From the NCBI RefSeq assembly GCF_037975215.1, contig NZ_CP150239.1, forward strand, positions 906,001-970,000: 64,000 nt of DNA. Direction: 5' to 3'. This document shows positions 41,873 through 50,196 of this stretch, piece after piece. Made by a program: the position numbers and the translations under genes. The stretch's first letter is position 1. Every line of letters begins with the position of its first letter. The notes beneath the pieces were generated by a model. That model saw only the letters and a list, made by a program, of their open reading frames with translations. It was not told the origin of the DNA and ran no database searches. Source of the stretch: Solibacillus sp. FSL R5-0449 (GTDB lineage Bacteria > Bacillota > Bacilli > Bacillales_A > Planococcaceae).

Positions 41873-43021
41873 ATGGAGCAAGAACAATTAAAACAATTTG
41901 ATGAACGAATTCAGGATTTAGTGGAAGAAACAGCAGATAAGCCAGTACGTCGTGCGAAAAAAGAAAAACCTCAGTTAAAACCTTCGATCTATTCATTACG
42001 TCTGGATGAAATGAAGGAATGGCTGACAGCAAATGGAGAAAAGGCTTTCCGTGCTGCACAGATTTATGAATGGCTTTATGAAAAACGTGTTCAAACGTTT
42101 GAAGAAATGTCCAACTTACCGAAAGCATTACGCGAAAAACTGGAAGCGGAGTTTGCTTTAACAACACTTTCAACAATTATTAAACAGGAATCAAAAGACG
42201 GTACGATCAAGTTTTTATTCCAGCTGCAGGACGGCTATTCAATTGAAACAGTGTTGATGCGTCATGATTACGGAAATTCAATTTGTGTAACAACACAAGT
42301 AGGTTGCCGTATCGGCTGTACATTCTGTGCATCTACTTTAGGTGGCTTGAAACGTCATTTAATGGCAGGAGAAATTGTCGAGCAAGTCGTAAAAGTACAG
42401 CAACAGCTTGATGAAACAGACGAGCGTGTATCATCAATCGTAATTATGGGAATCGGCGAGCCGTTTGATAATTATGATGCAATGATGAACTTCCTTAAAA
42501 TCATGAATGATGACAAAGGATTAAATATCGGTGCCCGTCATATTACGGTTTCGACTTCAGGGATTGTACCAAAAATTTACGAATTCGCAGATGAAGGTAT
42601 GCAAATTAACTTTGCGGTTTCTCTACATGCACCAAACCAAGAGGCGCGTCAGAAATTAATGCCGATTGCAAAAGCATATAAATTAGAAGAATTGATGGAA
42701 GCAGTAAAATACTATACAAAGAAAACAGGACGTCGTGTCACATTTGAATACGGTTTAATGTCAGGGCAAAATGATACAGAAGAAGTAGCATTGGAACTGG
42801 CAAAGCTGATTAAAAATGTGAAGTGTCATGTTAACTTAATTCCGATTAACTACGTGCCGGAGCGTGATTATATTCGTACATCACGCAGTAAAATTTTTGC
42901 TTTTGAAAGAACGCTTAAAGAGCAGGGGATTAACGTAACAATCCGTCGTGAGCAAGGTGCAGATATTGCAGCTGCATGTGGCCAGTTACGTGCACAGGAA
43001 CGATCACACGAAACAAAGTAG
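41873..43021 (+). CDS. rlmN: Dual-specificity RNA methyltransferase RlmN (radical SAM)
   Basis: Methylates C2 of A2503 in 23S rRNA and A37 of some tRNAs. The 382-residue protein has the radical-SAM cluster CRIGCTFC with Cys145, Cys149 and Cys152 and a C-terminal catalytic Cys in [10 protein letters not shown]. An N-terminal extension of about 35 charged residues precedes the first conserved block ([15 protein letters not shown]). Cfr resistance enzymes share the fold, but synteny and N-terminus support RlmN. Confidence 0.95.
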   Translation: MEQEQLKQFDERIQDLVEETADKPVRRAKKEKPQLKPSIYSLRLDEMKEWLTANGEKAFRAAQIYEWLYEKRVQTFEEMSNLPKALREKLEAEFALTTLSTIIKQESKDGTIKFLFQLQDGYSIETVLMRHDYGNSICVTTQVGCRIGCTFCASTLGGLKRHLMAGEIVEQVVKVQQQLDETDERVSSIVIMGIGEPFDNYDAMMNFLKIMNDDKGLNIGARHITVSTSGIVPKIYEFADEGMQINFAVSLHAPNQEARQKLMPIAKAYKLEELMEAVKYYTKKTGRRVTFEYGLMSGQNDTEEVALELAKLIKNVKCHVNLIPINYVPERDYIRTSRSKIFAFERTLKEQGINVTIRREQGADIAAACGQLRAQERSHETK

Positions 43022-43031
43022 GTGGACTATA

Positions 43032-43778
43032 GTGAACTTTACAGTGGAAAGTGATATTGGGTTAAAGCGAAAAATAAATGAAGATCGGGCCGCGTTTTTT
43101 GAGCGCCCCGATCATTTTAAGCTTGCGATTTTAGCAGATGGTATGGGTGGTCATAATGCTGGTGATGTAGCGAGTGAAATGGTTATTACCGAAATGCATG
43201 AACTCTTTAAACAGGAAAATGCAGAAAGTTTTGCAACAAAACAGTTAAAGCTGGAATGGTTGCGTAATGCGGTGTCACATATTAATCAGAAAATATATCA
43301 TTACTCATTAACACATGAAAATTGTCAAGGTATGGGAACGACAATGATTGCGGTGTTGCTTGACAGGAATGATTGCACGATAAGCCATGTCGGCGATAGT
43401 CGTGTATACCATATTACAAACGAAACAGTAAAGTTAGTAACGAGAGATCATTCTTATGTAAATATTTTATTGGAAAATGGAGAAATTAGTGAAGAAGAGG
43501 CACAAAATCATCCTCAACGGAACTTTATATTAAAAGCACTCGGTACAGAAATTTCAATTGAACCTGATTTTTATGAAATGACTTTATCAAATGAGGCCTT
43601 TTTACTCATTTGTTCTGACGGGTTAAGTAATAAACTTTCTACAGAGGAAATGGGCCAAATTATTACTATGCCGGTTACCATTCAGGAAAAAGGAAAAAAA
43701 TTAGTTCAAATTGCAAATGATCGTGGTGGAGAAGATAATATTTCCCTTATCTTAATGACAACGGTGCAGGAGGTGTAA
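43032..43778 (+). CDS. prpC: PP2C-type Ser/Thr protein phosphatase PrpC (Stp)
   Basis: Removes phosphate from targets of PrkC. The 248-residue protein has the PP2C metal motifs: SDIGLKRKINEDR, ILADGMGGHNAGDVAS (Asp near 36), SHVGDSRVYHI, LLICSDGLSN and GGEDNISLIL. Start is GTG 43032, 6 nt after AGGTGG; homology begins here. prkC follows 2 bp later, the usual kinase-phosphatase pairing. Confidence 0.96.
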   Translation: MNFTVESDIGLKRKINEDRAAFFERPDHFKLAILADGMGGHNAGDVASEMVITEMHELFKQENAESFATKQLKLEWLRNAVSHINQKIYHYSLTHENCQGMGTTMIAVLLDRNDCTISHVGDSRVYHITNETVKLVTRDHSYVNILLENGEISEEEAQNHPQRNFILKALGTEISIEPDFYEMTLSNEAFLLICSDGLSNKLSTEEMGQIITMPVTIQEKGKKLVQIANDRGGEDNISLILMTTVQEV

Positions 43779-43780
43779 CA

Positions 43781-45754
43781 ATGCTAGTAGGAAAACATAT
43801 AGGTGGCCGATATAAAATTTTAAAGTTAATTGGCGGAGGCGGGATGTCAAATGTATATTTGGCACACGACATTATTTTAAGTCGTGACGTCGCAATTAAA
43901 ATATTGCGTTATGATTTATCAAATGAAGAAGAATTGCACCGTCGTTTCCAGCGTGAAGCATTGTCTGCAACAAGTCTGACTAATCCTAATATCGTAAGCA
44001 TCTATGATGTTGGCGAAGATGAGGATATGCACTATATTGTCATGGAATATATTAAAGGGAAAACATTAAAACAATACATACAAGAGTTTTCACCTTTATC
44101 TGCAGCACGTAGCGTCCATATTATGAAGCAGCTAACATCGGCGATTGCCCATGCACATGAAAACGGCATCATTCATCGAGATATTAAGCCACAAAATATA
44201 TTGATGGACGAAGAAGGCAACGTAAAAATTACTGATTTCGGGATTGCGACATCGCTTGGAGCAACGAGCTTCACGCAAACGAACTCAGTCATCGGAACTG
44301 TTCATTATTTATCGCCGGAGCAGGCGCGCGGCGGTTTAGCAACAATGAAGTCTGATATATATGCACTTGGGATTGTCTTTTATGAGCTATTAACAGGAGA
44401 ATTACCATTTTCAGGGGAATCTGCTGTATCTATTGCGTTAAAGCATCTGCAGGCGGAAACACCTTCAGTACGTGAACTCGATGCAAGCATTCCGCAAAGT
44501 GTGGAAAATATCGTATTAAAGGCTACATCAAAAGACCAAAACCACCGCTACAGCAATGCAGAAGAGATGGAAGAAGATTTAAATACATGTTTATCATTAC
44601 AGCGGGTGAATGAGCCTAAATTTATGCCGCCGGTAGATGACGGAGCGACAAAACTGATTCCGATTATAAAAGATCCAAAGCCTGTTCCTATCCCAGTGAA
44701 GGAGCCGTCTACCAATCTAACAGAACAAACAGTCCGGATCGATTCAAATCCGCCGGTCGAAGAAGAACCGAAGCCGTCAAAACCAAAAAAGAAAAAGAAA
44801 AAGAAGAAATGGCCGCTAATTGTTGGGCTTTTAGTTCTTTTAACAATTGGTGCTGTAGTAGCAGCTGTCCTCCTGACTCCAAATAGAGTCGTTGTAGAAG
44901 ATGTGACAGATATGACGGTTGAAGAAGCGATTCGAATTTTGGGAGAGCAGGGCTTCGTGATAGGAGAACAGGAAGAACGCAACAATGAAGAGATTGAATC
45001 CGGAAATGTCATCGAAACGAACCCGCAGGCAGGTCGGGAACGTGAAAAAGGCACGACAGTTGATTTAATTGTCAGCATCGGTAGGGAAATGACGAAGATG
45101 GAAGATTTCGTCGGTAAGCAGCGTGATGAGGTAATGGATGCTTTAGAAGAATTTAACGACTATGATTTCAAAGAAGAATATTCTACAGAGCATCCAGCAG
45201 GCGAAATTATCGCTCAAACACCTGAAGCCGGAGAGGAAATTCACGTCAATGAAACGGATGTTGTGTTAACAGTCAGCAGAGGTCAGGAGCAAGTAACGGT
45301 ACGTGACTTAATGGCTTTTAACGAAGCAAACCGTTCAGAATATGAAAAAAGCTCAGGATTTAAAGTGAATGTGACAGGTGAGGAATATTCGGAAAAACCG
45401 GCCGGTGAAGTTATCAGTCAAACACCAAAAGCAGGTACAAAGCTCGAAAAAGGTGGCACAATCAACGTTGTCATCTCAAAAGGACCGAAAGCTAAGCAGG
45501 AAAAGTTCTATACAAACACAATTGAAATTCCGTATGAGCCTTTTGAAGAAGGAATGGAACAAGAGGTATCGATTTACATTCAGGACAAAACACGTACGAT
45601 GGCAGAGCCAGTAGAAACAATCACAATTACTGAAGATACTTTATATACAATTAAGTTGGTTATTGTTGAAGGGGATAAAGCAGCCTACCAGATTGTACGG
45701 GATAACAACGTAATCGAAAATAAAACAATTACTTATGAAGAATTGGCGGAATAA
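43781..45754 (+). CDS. prkC: Membrane Ser/Thr protein kinase PrkC with PASTA domains
   Basis: Sensor kinase that responds to peptidoglycan fragments through its extracellular PASTA domains. The 657-residue protein has a kinase domain with ATP Lys40 (VAIKILR), HRDIKPQN with catalytic Asp134, and DFGIATS. A cytoplasmic linker with a run of eight lysines leads into one membrane helix (about 348-368). Three PASTA repeats (about 375-580) and a C-terminal beta domain follow. AGGAGG precedes ATG. In Bacillus it acts in germination, stationary phase and cell-wall control. Confidence 0.96.
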   Translation: MLVGKHIGGRYKILKLIGGGGMSNVYLAHDIILSRDVAIKILRYDLSNEEELHRRFQREALSATSLTNPNIVSIYDVGEDEDMHYIVMEYIKGKTLKQYIQEFSPLSAARSVHIMKQLTSAIAHAHENGIIHRDIKPQNILMDEEGNVKITDFGIATSLGATSFTQTNSVIGTVHYLSPEQARGGLATMKSDIYALGIVFYELLTGELPFSGESAVSIALKHLQAETPSVRELDASIPQSVENIVLKATSKDQNHRYSNAEEMEEDLNTCLSLQRVNEPKFMPPVDDGATKLIPIIKDPKPVPIPVKEPSTNLTEQTVRIDSNPPVEEEPKPSKPKKKKKKKKWPLIVGLLVLLTIGAVVAAVLLTPNRVVVEDVTDMTVEEAIRILGEQGFVIGEQEERNNEEIESGNVIETNPQAGREREKGTTVDLIVSIGREMTKMEDFVGKQRDEVMDALEEFNDYDFKEEYSTEHPAGEIIAQTPEAGEEIHVNETDVVLTVSRGQEQVTVRDLMAFNEANRSEYEKSSGFKVNVTGEEYSEKPAGEVISQTPKAGTKLEKGGTINVVISKGPKAKQEKFYTNTIEIPYEPFEEGMEQEVSIYIQDKTRTMAEPVETITITEDTLYTIKLVIVEGDKAAYQIVRDNNVIENKTITYEELAE

Positions 45755-45765
45755 GGAGGAATTGG

Positions 45766-46647
45766 ATGGCGCAAGCCCAAATTCGAAAAGCATTAAGCGG
45801 CTATTATTATGTTGAAAAAGACGGCGATTTAATTCAATGTCGCGCTCGTGGGATTTTCCGTAATCGCGGAGAATCTCCACTTGTCGGCGATTTTGTGGAA
45901 TATTCGTATGACGGTGAATCAGATGGTTCAATCGATAAAATTCTGGAACGCCAAAATGAACTCGTTCGGCCTCCTATTGCGAATGTGGATCAGGCCTTAC
46001 TAGTGTTTTCCGCAAAAGAACCGGATTTTAATACAGTCCTGCTCGACCGTTTTTTAGTCGTGCTTGAGTCGTTCCATGTACAGCCGATCATTATTTTAAC
46101 GAAAATGGATCTATTGAATGATGCTGAACGGGCACATTTACAAAACTATATTGACGATTATAAGGCAATCGGCTATGACATTATTGAAACTTATATTGAT
46201 GATCCAACATTGCTGGAAAAGATTGAACCTTATTTGCAGGAAAAAACATCGGTGCTTGCCGGACAGTCAGGTGTCGGAAAGTCTACTTTGTTAAATACAT
46301 TGCTTCCTGAACTGGATTTAAAAACAGGGATTATTTCAAAAAGTTTAGGACGAGGAAAACATACGACACGTCATGTAGAGCTTATTGAAGTATGTGGTGG
46401 GCTATTGGCAGATACGCCAGGCTTCAGTTCTTTCGATTTTGAAATGATTGAAAAGGAAGAGCTGACATCTTGTTTACCAGAGTTCGAGCGAATTAGCGAG
46501 AATTGTAAGTTCCGTGGCTGCCTGCATATAAAGGAACCGAAATGTGCGGTAAAACAAGCGGTGGAAACAGGTGAAATCCGTTCGTACCGCTATGAGCACT
46601 ATGAACAAATTTTACAAGAAATTATTGACCGAAAGCCGAGGTATTAG
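45766..46647 (+). CDS. rsgA: Ribosome small-subunit-dependent GTPase RsgA (CpgA)
   Basis: Circularly permuted GTPase that checks late 30S maturation. The 293-residue protein has an N-terminal OB fold and the permuted motifs TKMDLL (G4) before the P-loop GQSGVGKSTLLN (about 166-177). DTPGFSS and a C-terminal zinc knuckle (CKFRGCLHIKEPKC) follow. AAGGAGG precedes ATG. In B. subtilis the homologue is a PrkC substrate, which fits the neighbourhood. Confidence 0.96.
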   Translation: MAQAQIRKALSGYYYVEKDGDLIQCRARGIFRNRGESPLVGDFVEYSYDGESDGSIDKILERQNELVRPPIANVDQALLVFSAKEPDFNTVLLDRFLVVLESFHVQPIIILTKMDLLNDAERAHLQNYIDDYKAIGYDIIETYIDDPTLLEKIEPYLQEKTSVLAGQSGVGKSTLLNTLLPELDLKTGIISKSLGRGKHTTRHVELIEVCGGLLADTPGFSSFDFEMIEKEELTSCLPEFERISENCKFRGCLHIKEPKCAVKQAVETGEIRSYRYEHYEQILQEIIDRKPRY

Positions 46648-46649
46648 AC

Positions 46650-47315
46650 ATGATTAAAATTGCACCATCAATTTTAGCAGCAGACTTTGCAAAGCTGGGA
46701 CAAGAGGTAAAAGAAGTAGAAGCAGCAGGAGCAGAATTGATCCATATCGACGTAATGGACGGCCATTTCGTTCCGAATATTTCATTTGGTGCGATTGCAT
46801 TAGAAGCAATTCGTCCCCTTTCTACATTACCGATGGACGTACATTTAATGATTGAAAATCCTGATCAGTATATTGAACAATTTGCGAAAGCGGGAGCAGA
46901 CTACATTACGGTACATGTTGAAGCATGCCGACATTTGCATCGTACAATCCAGCTGATCCGTTCATTTGGTGTTAAACCGGGTGTTGTATTAAATCCGCAT
47001 ACGCCGATTGAAACGATTCAGCATGTTTTGGAAGATGTTGATATGGTGCTGTTTATGACGGTTAACCCAGGCTTTGGCGGACAAAAGTTCATTGAATCCG
47101 TTGTGCCGAAAGTAGAAGCACTATCGAAAATCATTAAAGAACGTGGCCTGAATATCGAAATCGAAATTGATGGCGGTATTAACGCTGAAACAATCGTACC
47201 TTGTGCAAAAGCGGGGGCAACGGTGTTTGTTGCGGGTTCAGCTATTTACAGTAAAGAAAATCGCGCCCAGGCTTTACAGGAAATTAAACAAGCAGGATTA
47301 GCGGCAATTCAATGA
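46650..47315 (+). CDS. rpe: Ribulose-phosphate 3-epimerase
   Basis: Interconverts ribulose-5-phosphate and xylulose-5-phosphate in the pentose phosphate pathway. The 221-residue TIM barrel has the signatures HIDVMDGHFVPNISFG, DVHLMIENP and VNPGFGGQKFIE, and EIDGGINAET with the catalytic Asp. It overlaps thiN by 4 bp. Confidence 0.97.
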   Translation: MIKIAPSILAADFAKLGQEVKEVEAAGAELIHIDVMDGHFVPNISFGAIALEAIRPLSTLPMDVHLMIENPDQYIEQFAKAGADYITVHVEACRHLHRTIQLIRSFGVKPGVVLNPHTPIETIQHVLEDVDMVLFMTVNPGFGGQKFIESVVPKVEALSKIIKERGLNIEIEIDGGINAETIVPCAKAGATVFVAGSAIYSKENRAQALQEIKQAGLAAIQ

Positions 47316-47941
47316 TTGTTGCAATCTGCTCAGGCGGCCCCGTACATGAGGTCGCCTTTTCTTTAACACCTGATTTATGGATTGGAGTCGACCGGGGTGC
47401 ATTGTATTTAGTGGACAAAGGGATACGGCCACATAGCATTGTCGGCGATTTTGATTCTATTACAGCGGAGGAATTTGCGCGGATTTCCGAAGCAGTAGAC
47501 CATGTGGAACAGTTTCAGGCTGAAAAAGACGAGACGGATACAGACCTAGCCTTGCTGAAGGCACTTACATATGAACCGCAGGAAGTCTATTTGACCGGTG
47601 TTACAGGCGGACGCTTAGATCATTACGAAGCTTCGTTAAGGTCTGTTTTCCTTATGCAGCAGCAGTATCCTAAAATTACTTTTAAAATCATGAATTCTCA
47701 TAATATCATTCAATTTTTACTGCCGGGTACACATATGCTGACAGAAGATCATCATACCTATGTTTCGTTTTTTGCCTATGGAAAGACGCTTCAGAACGTA
47801 ACATTGCGAGGGGTTAAATATGAAACGACAGATGAAGTGATTGAGCAGGGAACAACGCGTTTCACAAGCAATGAAATAATAGGTACAGGGTCTATTTCAT
47901 TTGAGGAAGGCATATGTTTAATGATAAAGAGTAAAGATTAA
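47312..47941 (+). CDS. thiN: Thiamine pyrophosphokinase
   Basis: Makes thiamine pyrophosphate from thiamine and ATP. The 209-residue protein has the catalytic-domain motifs IGVDRGALYLVDKGIRPHSIVGDFDS and EKDETDTDLALLKA, the latter binding metal. TGVTGGRLDH and a C-terminal thiamine-binding beta domain follow. ATG overlaps the rpe stop. The ribosome site of spoVM is formed at its stop codon. Confidence 0.95.
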   Translation: MIVAICSGGPVHEVAFSLTPDLWIGVDRGALYLVDKGIRPHSIVGDFDSITAEEFARISEAVDHVEQFQAEKDETDTDLALLKALTYEPQEVYLTGVTGGRLDHYEASLRSVFLMQQQYPKITFKIMNSHNIIQFLLPGTHMLTEDHHTYVSFFAYGKTLQNVTLRGVKYETTDEVIEQGTTRFTSNEIIGTGSISFEEGICLMIKSKD

Positions 47942-47953
47942 GGAGGAACAACG

Positions 47954-48046
47954 CTGAAAGTATATACATTCCAAATGCCTAAGTGGTTAAGCGGTGTGGC
48001 AAGAGGCTGCGTGAAGTTGTTTCGTAGAGATAAAAAAGAAAAATAA
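47954..48046 (+). CDS. spoVM: Stage V sporulation protein SpoVM (CTG start)
   Basis: Short amphipathic peptide that recognises the curved forespore membrane and anchors the SpoIVA coat base. The 30-codon frame reads KVYTFQMPKWLSGVARG from codon 2. It shares 11 of 26 aligned positions with B. subtilis SpoVM, including Pro9, which is important for its membrane geometry. The only start codon that gives this N-terminus is CTG 47954, 7 nt after AGGAGG. The in-frame ATG at codon 8 has no ribosome site and would lose the conserved start. Too short for ordinary gene finders. Position after thiN matches B. subtilis. Confidence 0.85.
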   Translation: MKVYTFQMPKWLSGVARGCVKLFRRDKKEK

Positions 48047-48056
48047 AGATCCTGGC

Positions 48057-48090
48057 TACAGCTCATAGCGATTATGGGCTGTATTTTTTT
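48057..48090 (+). terminator. Terminator after spoVM
   Basis: TACAGCTCATA (48057-48067) pairs with TATGGGCTGTA (48073-48083), followed by seven T. It ends the long coaC-to-spoVM run. Confidence 0.88.
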
Positions 48091-48150
48091 GTTATTCAGG
48101 AAAGTATATCCAATTGCATATGGATAAATTGGAAATAAGTATTTGTTCGC

Positions 48151-48236
48151 GTCCAGGCTAAAGCGCCAGCTCCTTGGACATTTCAGTCCCTCCGTGCAAA
48201 AGTGGGGAACCTTGACCGGGCGCTTTAGTGCATTTT
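48151..48236. repeat. Hairpin-forming intergenic element (48.2 kb)
   Basis: CTAAAGCGCC (48158-48167) pairs perfectly with GGCGCTTTAG (48219-48228) around a loop of about 50 nt that has a small inner hairpin (GGAC/GTCC). A T run follows. Its sequence resembles a dispersed element I have seen in related Bacillales intergenic regions, but no second copy is in this window. It might also work as a terminator. Confidence 0.55.
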
Positions 48237-48248
48237 TTATTATTTGCA

Positions 48249-48285
48249 AAAAAAAATAGAGTATCAGCAATTGCTGATACTCTAT
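48249..48285 (-). terminator. Terminator of rpmB (minus strand)
   Basis: A perfect 30-bp palindrome (48256-48285, arms ATAGAGTATCAGCAA) is followed on the minus strand by a run of T. It begins 7 bp after the rpmB stop. Confidence 0.92.
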
Positions 48286-48291
48286 ACGCGA

Positions 48292-48480
48292 TTATACGCG
48301 CTCGATTTTACCTGATTTTAAAGCACGAGCAGAAACCCATACACGTTTTGGCTTACCGTCAACTAAGATACGAACTTTTTGAAGGTTAGCACCCCAAGTA
48401 CGTTTGTTAGCGTTCATAGCGTGTGAACGGTTGTTGCCTGTACGAGCTTTACGGCCAGTAATTACGCATTGTTTTGGCAT
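48292..48480 (-). CDS. rpmB: 50S ribosomal protein L28
   Basis: A 62-residue ribosomal protein with the L28 signature [32 protein letters not shown]-type N-terminus. It has only one Cys (residue 5), so it is the zinc-free form. A good AAGGAGGAATT ribosome site precedes the ATG on the minus strand. In B. subtilis rpmB has the same position and orientation between spoVM and yloU. Confidence 0.98.
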   Translation of the reverse strand: MPKQCVITGRKARTGNNRSHAMNANKRTWGANLQKVRILVDGKPKRVWVSARALKSGKIERV

Positions 48481-48506
48481 TGTAAAATTCCTCCTTACAG
48501 CTGAAT

Positions 48507-48524
48507 CTGAAATCTTTATTTCAG
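48507..48524 (-). other. Small hairpin in the rpmB leader
   Basis: CTGAAAT and ATTTCAG form a perfect 7-bp stem with a 4-nt loop just upstream of the rpmB ribosome site. It could take part in translational control, but nothing beyond the pairing supports this. Confidence 0.35.
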
Positions 48525-48696
48525 TTCGTTATTTCACATACCATAATAATTTAACATACAGAGGCAATGAGTGCAAGACATTTTGCATAACCTTTCAAGA
48601 AAAAAACCTTTACACCCCATTTTGCTTATTCGGGATTAAAAACTTCCTGGAAAAGGTAATGTACACTATAAACGAATTACTTAGGAGGAAGCAATT

Positions 48697-49569
48697 ATGA
48701 AAAAATGTATGGTCATCATCAATCCTACTTCAGGAAAAGAAAAGGCAAGTGACTACGAAAAGAAAATTATCGCACAATTACATAATTATGAAGTTGTCGT
48801 AAAAGAAACTACAGGTGAAAAGGATGCAACCCGTTTTGCTAAAATGGCATGCGACGAGAAATATGATGCGGTTATTTTAGTCGGGGGAGACGGTACGGTA
48901 AATGAAGGGATCAACGGCATCGCAGAACAGCCCCACCGCCCTGTTGTAGGGATCATTCCATTGGGGACGGTCAATGATTTTGCCCGTGCGTTGGATATTT
49001 CGCTTGATCCGGATGAGGCGATTGCGTTACTCGGCGGGAAAACAACAAAAGCAGATATCGGGAAAGTGAATGATTATTACTTCACGAATGTCATTGCAAT
49101 CGGATTATTGGCAGAAGCGGTCGGCGATGTGACGATGGAACAAAAAACGTCGCTTGGTTCGCTCGCTTACCTATTTGAAGGTGTAAAAGCGGCTATACAA
49201 AATGACACTTATGAAATGGAAGTAAAAGCAGACGGAAAAACGTATAAAGAAGATATGATGCTCTTCATATGTGTTTTGACCGATTCAGTCGGAAGCTTCC
49301 GTCACATGAATGAAGAAGCCGATAAATCTGACGGTCTCCTGCACGGATTTATTATTAAAAGTACGAACACGCTGCAAGTGGTAGGCACAGCTAAAAACCT
49401 GCTGACAGGCAATTATAAGGACGATGACAATATTATTAAATTCAATGCACATGAAATGCATATTAACGCGAATGAAGCACTTCCGCTGAATGTTGACGGT
49501 GATTTAATGAGCCAACTTCCGGCGAAAATCTCGATTTTGCATAATCATATCGAATTTTTTACGAAATAA
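48697..49569 (+). CDS. Diacylglycerol/lipid kinase family protein (YegS/BmrU-like)
   Basis: A 290-residue protein with the DAGK catalytic domain: INPTSGK near the N-terminus, nucleotide loop VGGDGTVNEGINGI (about 67-80) and IPLGTVNDFARAL (about 91-103), then a beta-rich C-terminal domain with NVDGD. Such enzymes phosphorylate diacylglycerol, undecaprenol or sphingoid-like lipids; the substrate cannot be told here. The usual GTAND is GTVND. AGGAGGAAG precedes ATG. It is not found here in B. subtilis, so it is an insertion between rpmB and yloU. Confidence 0.88.
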   Translation: MKKCMVIINPTSGKEKASDYEKKIIAQLHNYEVVVKETTGEKDATRFAKMACDEKYDAVILVGGDGTVNEGINGIAEQPHRPVVGIIPLGTVNDFARALDISLDPDEAIALLGGKTTKADIGKVNDYYFTNVIAIGLLAEAVGDVTMEQKTSLGSLAYLFEGVKAAIQNDTYEMEVKADGKTYKEDMMLFICVLTDSVGSFRHMNEEADKSDGLLHGFIIKSTNTLQVVGTAKNLLTGNYKDDDNIIKFNAHEMHINANEALPLNVDGDLMSQLPAKISILHNHIEFFTK

Positions 49570-49638
49570 AACACCGTGATTCATCTCATGAATGCTTCTT
49601 TGTATAACAACCGGAAATAGTCAAATACTCTAATTAGA

Positions 49639-49666
49639 TTGTACTAAAAAATTATTATAGTATGAT
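49639..49666 (+). promoter_or_regulatory. Possible promoter upstream of yloU
   Basis: TTGTAC (49639-49644), a 16-bp spacer and TATGAT (49661-49666). A second -10-like TACAAT lies at 49774-49779 without a clear -35. Otherwise the 246-bp gap shows nothing. Confidence 0.42.
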
Positions 49667-49815
49667 GTTGTTCTGATTAAAAATAAAGAGCAGTTTAATT
49701 AAGAGAAATTTTAAAAAACGACTTCAGGCTAGACGTAGATGAACGTTTTCTTTTATAATCGACTTTTGTGTAGTACAATATAAATTAGTCAAATAGAGCC
49801 AAGGGGGCATTCACT

Positions 49816-50178
49816 ATGTCAGTAGAATTAAATAACGAATTCGGTCATATTGATATATCCAATGATGTTATTGCTCAAATTGCTGGTGGAGCAGCGATTG
49901 AATGCTATGGCATTGTAGGCATGGCATCAAAACATCAAATTCGTGATGGTTTAACAGATATTTTACGAAAAGAGAATTTCGCAAAAGGTGTGCTCATTCG
50001 CCAAGAAGGTGATGACTTACATATTGATATGTACATTATTGTAAGCTATGGTACGAAAATTTCTGAAATCGCTTATCAAGTACAATCCAAAGTAAAATAT
50101 ACAGTAAATAAAACATTAGGTATGAGCGTTAAATCAGTTAATATTTTTGTTCAAGGCGTTCGTGTTGCGAATGTGTAA
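49816..50178 (+). CDS. yloU: Asp23/Gls24 family protein YloU
   Basis: A 120-residue Asp23/Gls24 envelope-stress-family protein. Family features are DVIAQIAGGAAIECYGIVGMA near the N-terminus and NIFVQGVRV at the end. In Staphylococcus the relative Asp23 is membrane-associated and linked to cell-wall stress. AAGGGGG precedes ATG. It is almost always paired with the DAK2-domain gene that follows 9 bp later (18 bp to the preferred start). Confidence 0.94.
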   Translation: MSVELNNEFGHIDISNDVIAQIAGGAAIECYGIVGMASKHQIRDGLTDILRKENFAKGVLIRQEGDDLHIDMYIIVSYGTKISEIAYQVQSKVKYTVNKTLGMSVKSVNIFVQGVRVANV

Positions 50179-50196
50179 GAGGAGGAAATGAATCGA

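Noticed and set aside
44548-45078. 176-residue minus-strand frame inside prkC
   Set aside because: Low-complexity Phe/Ser run opposite the lysine-rich linker of prkC, no ribosome site. The plus-strand gene is certain.
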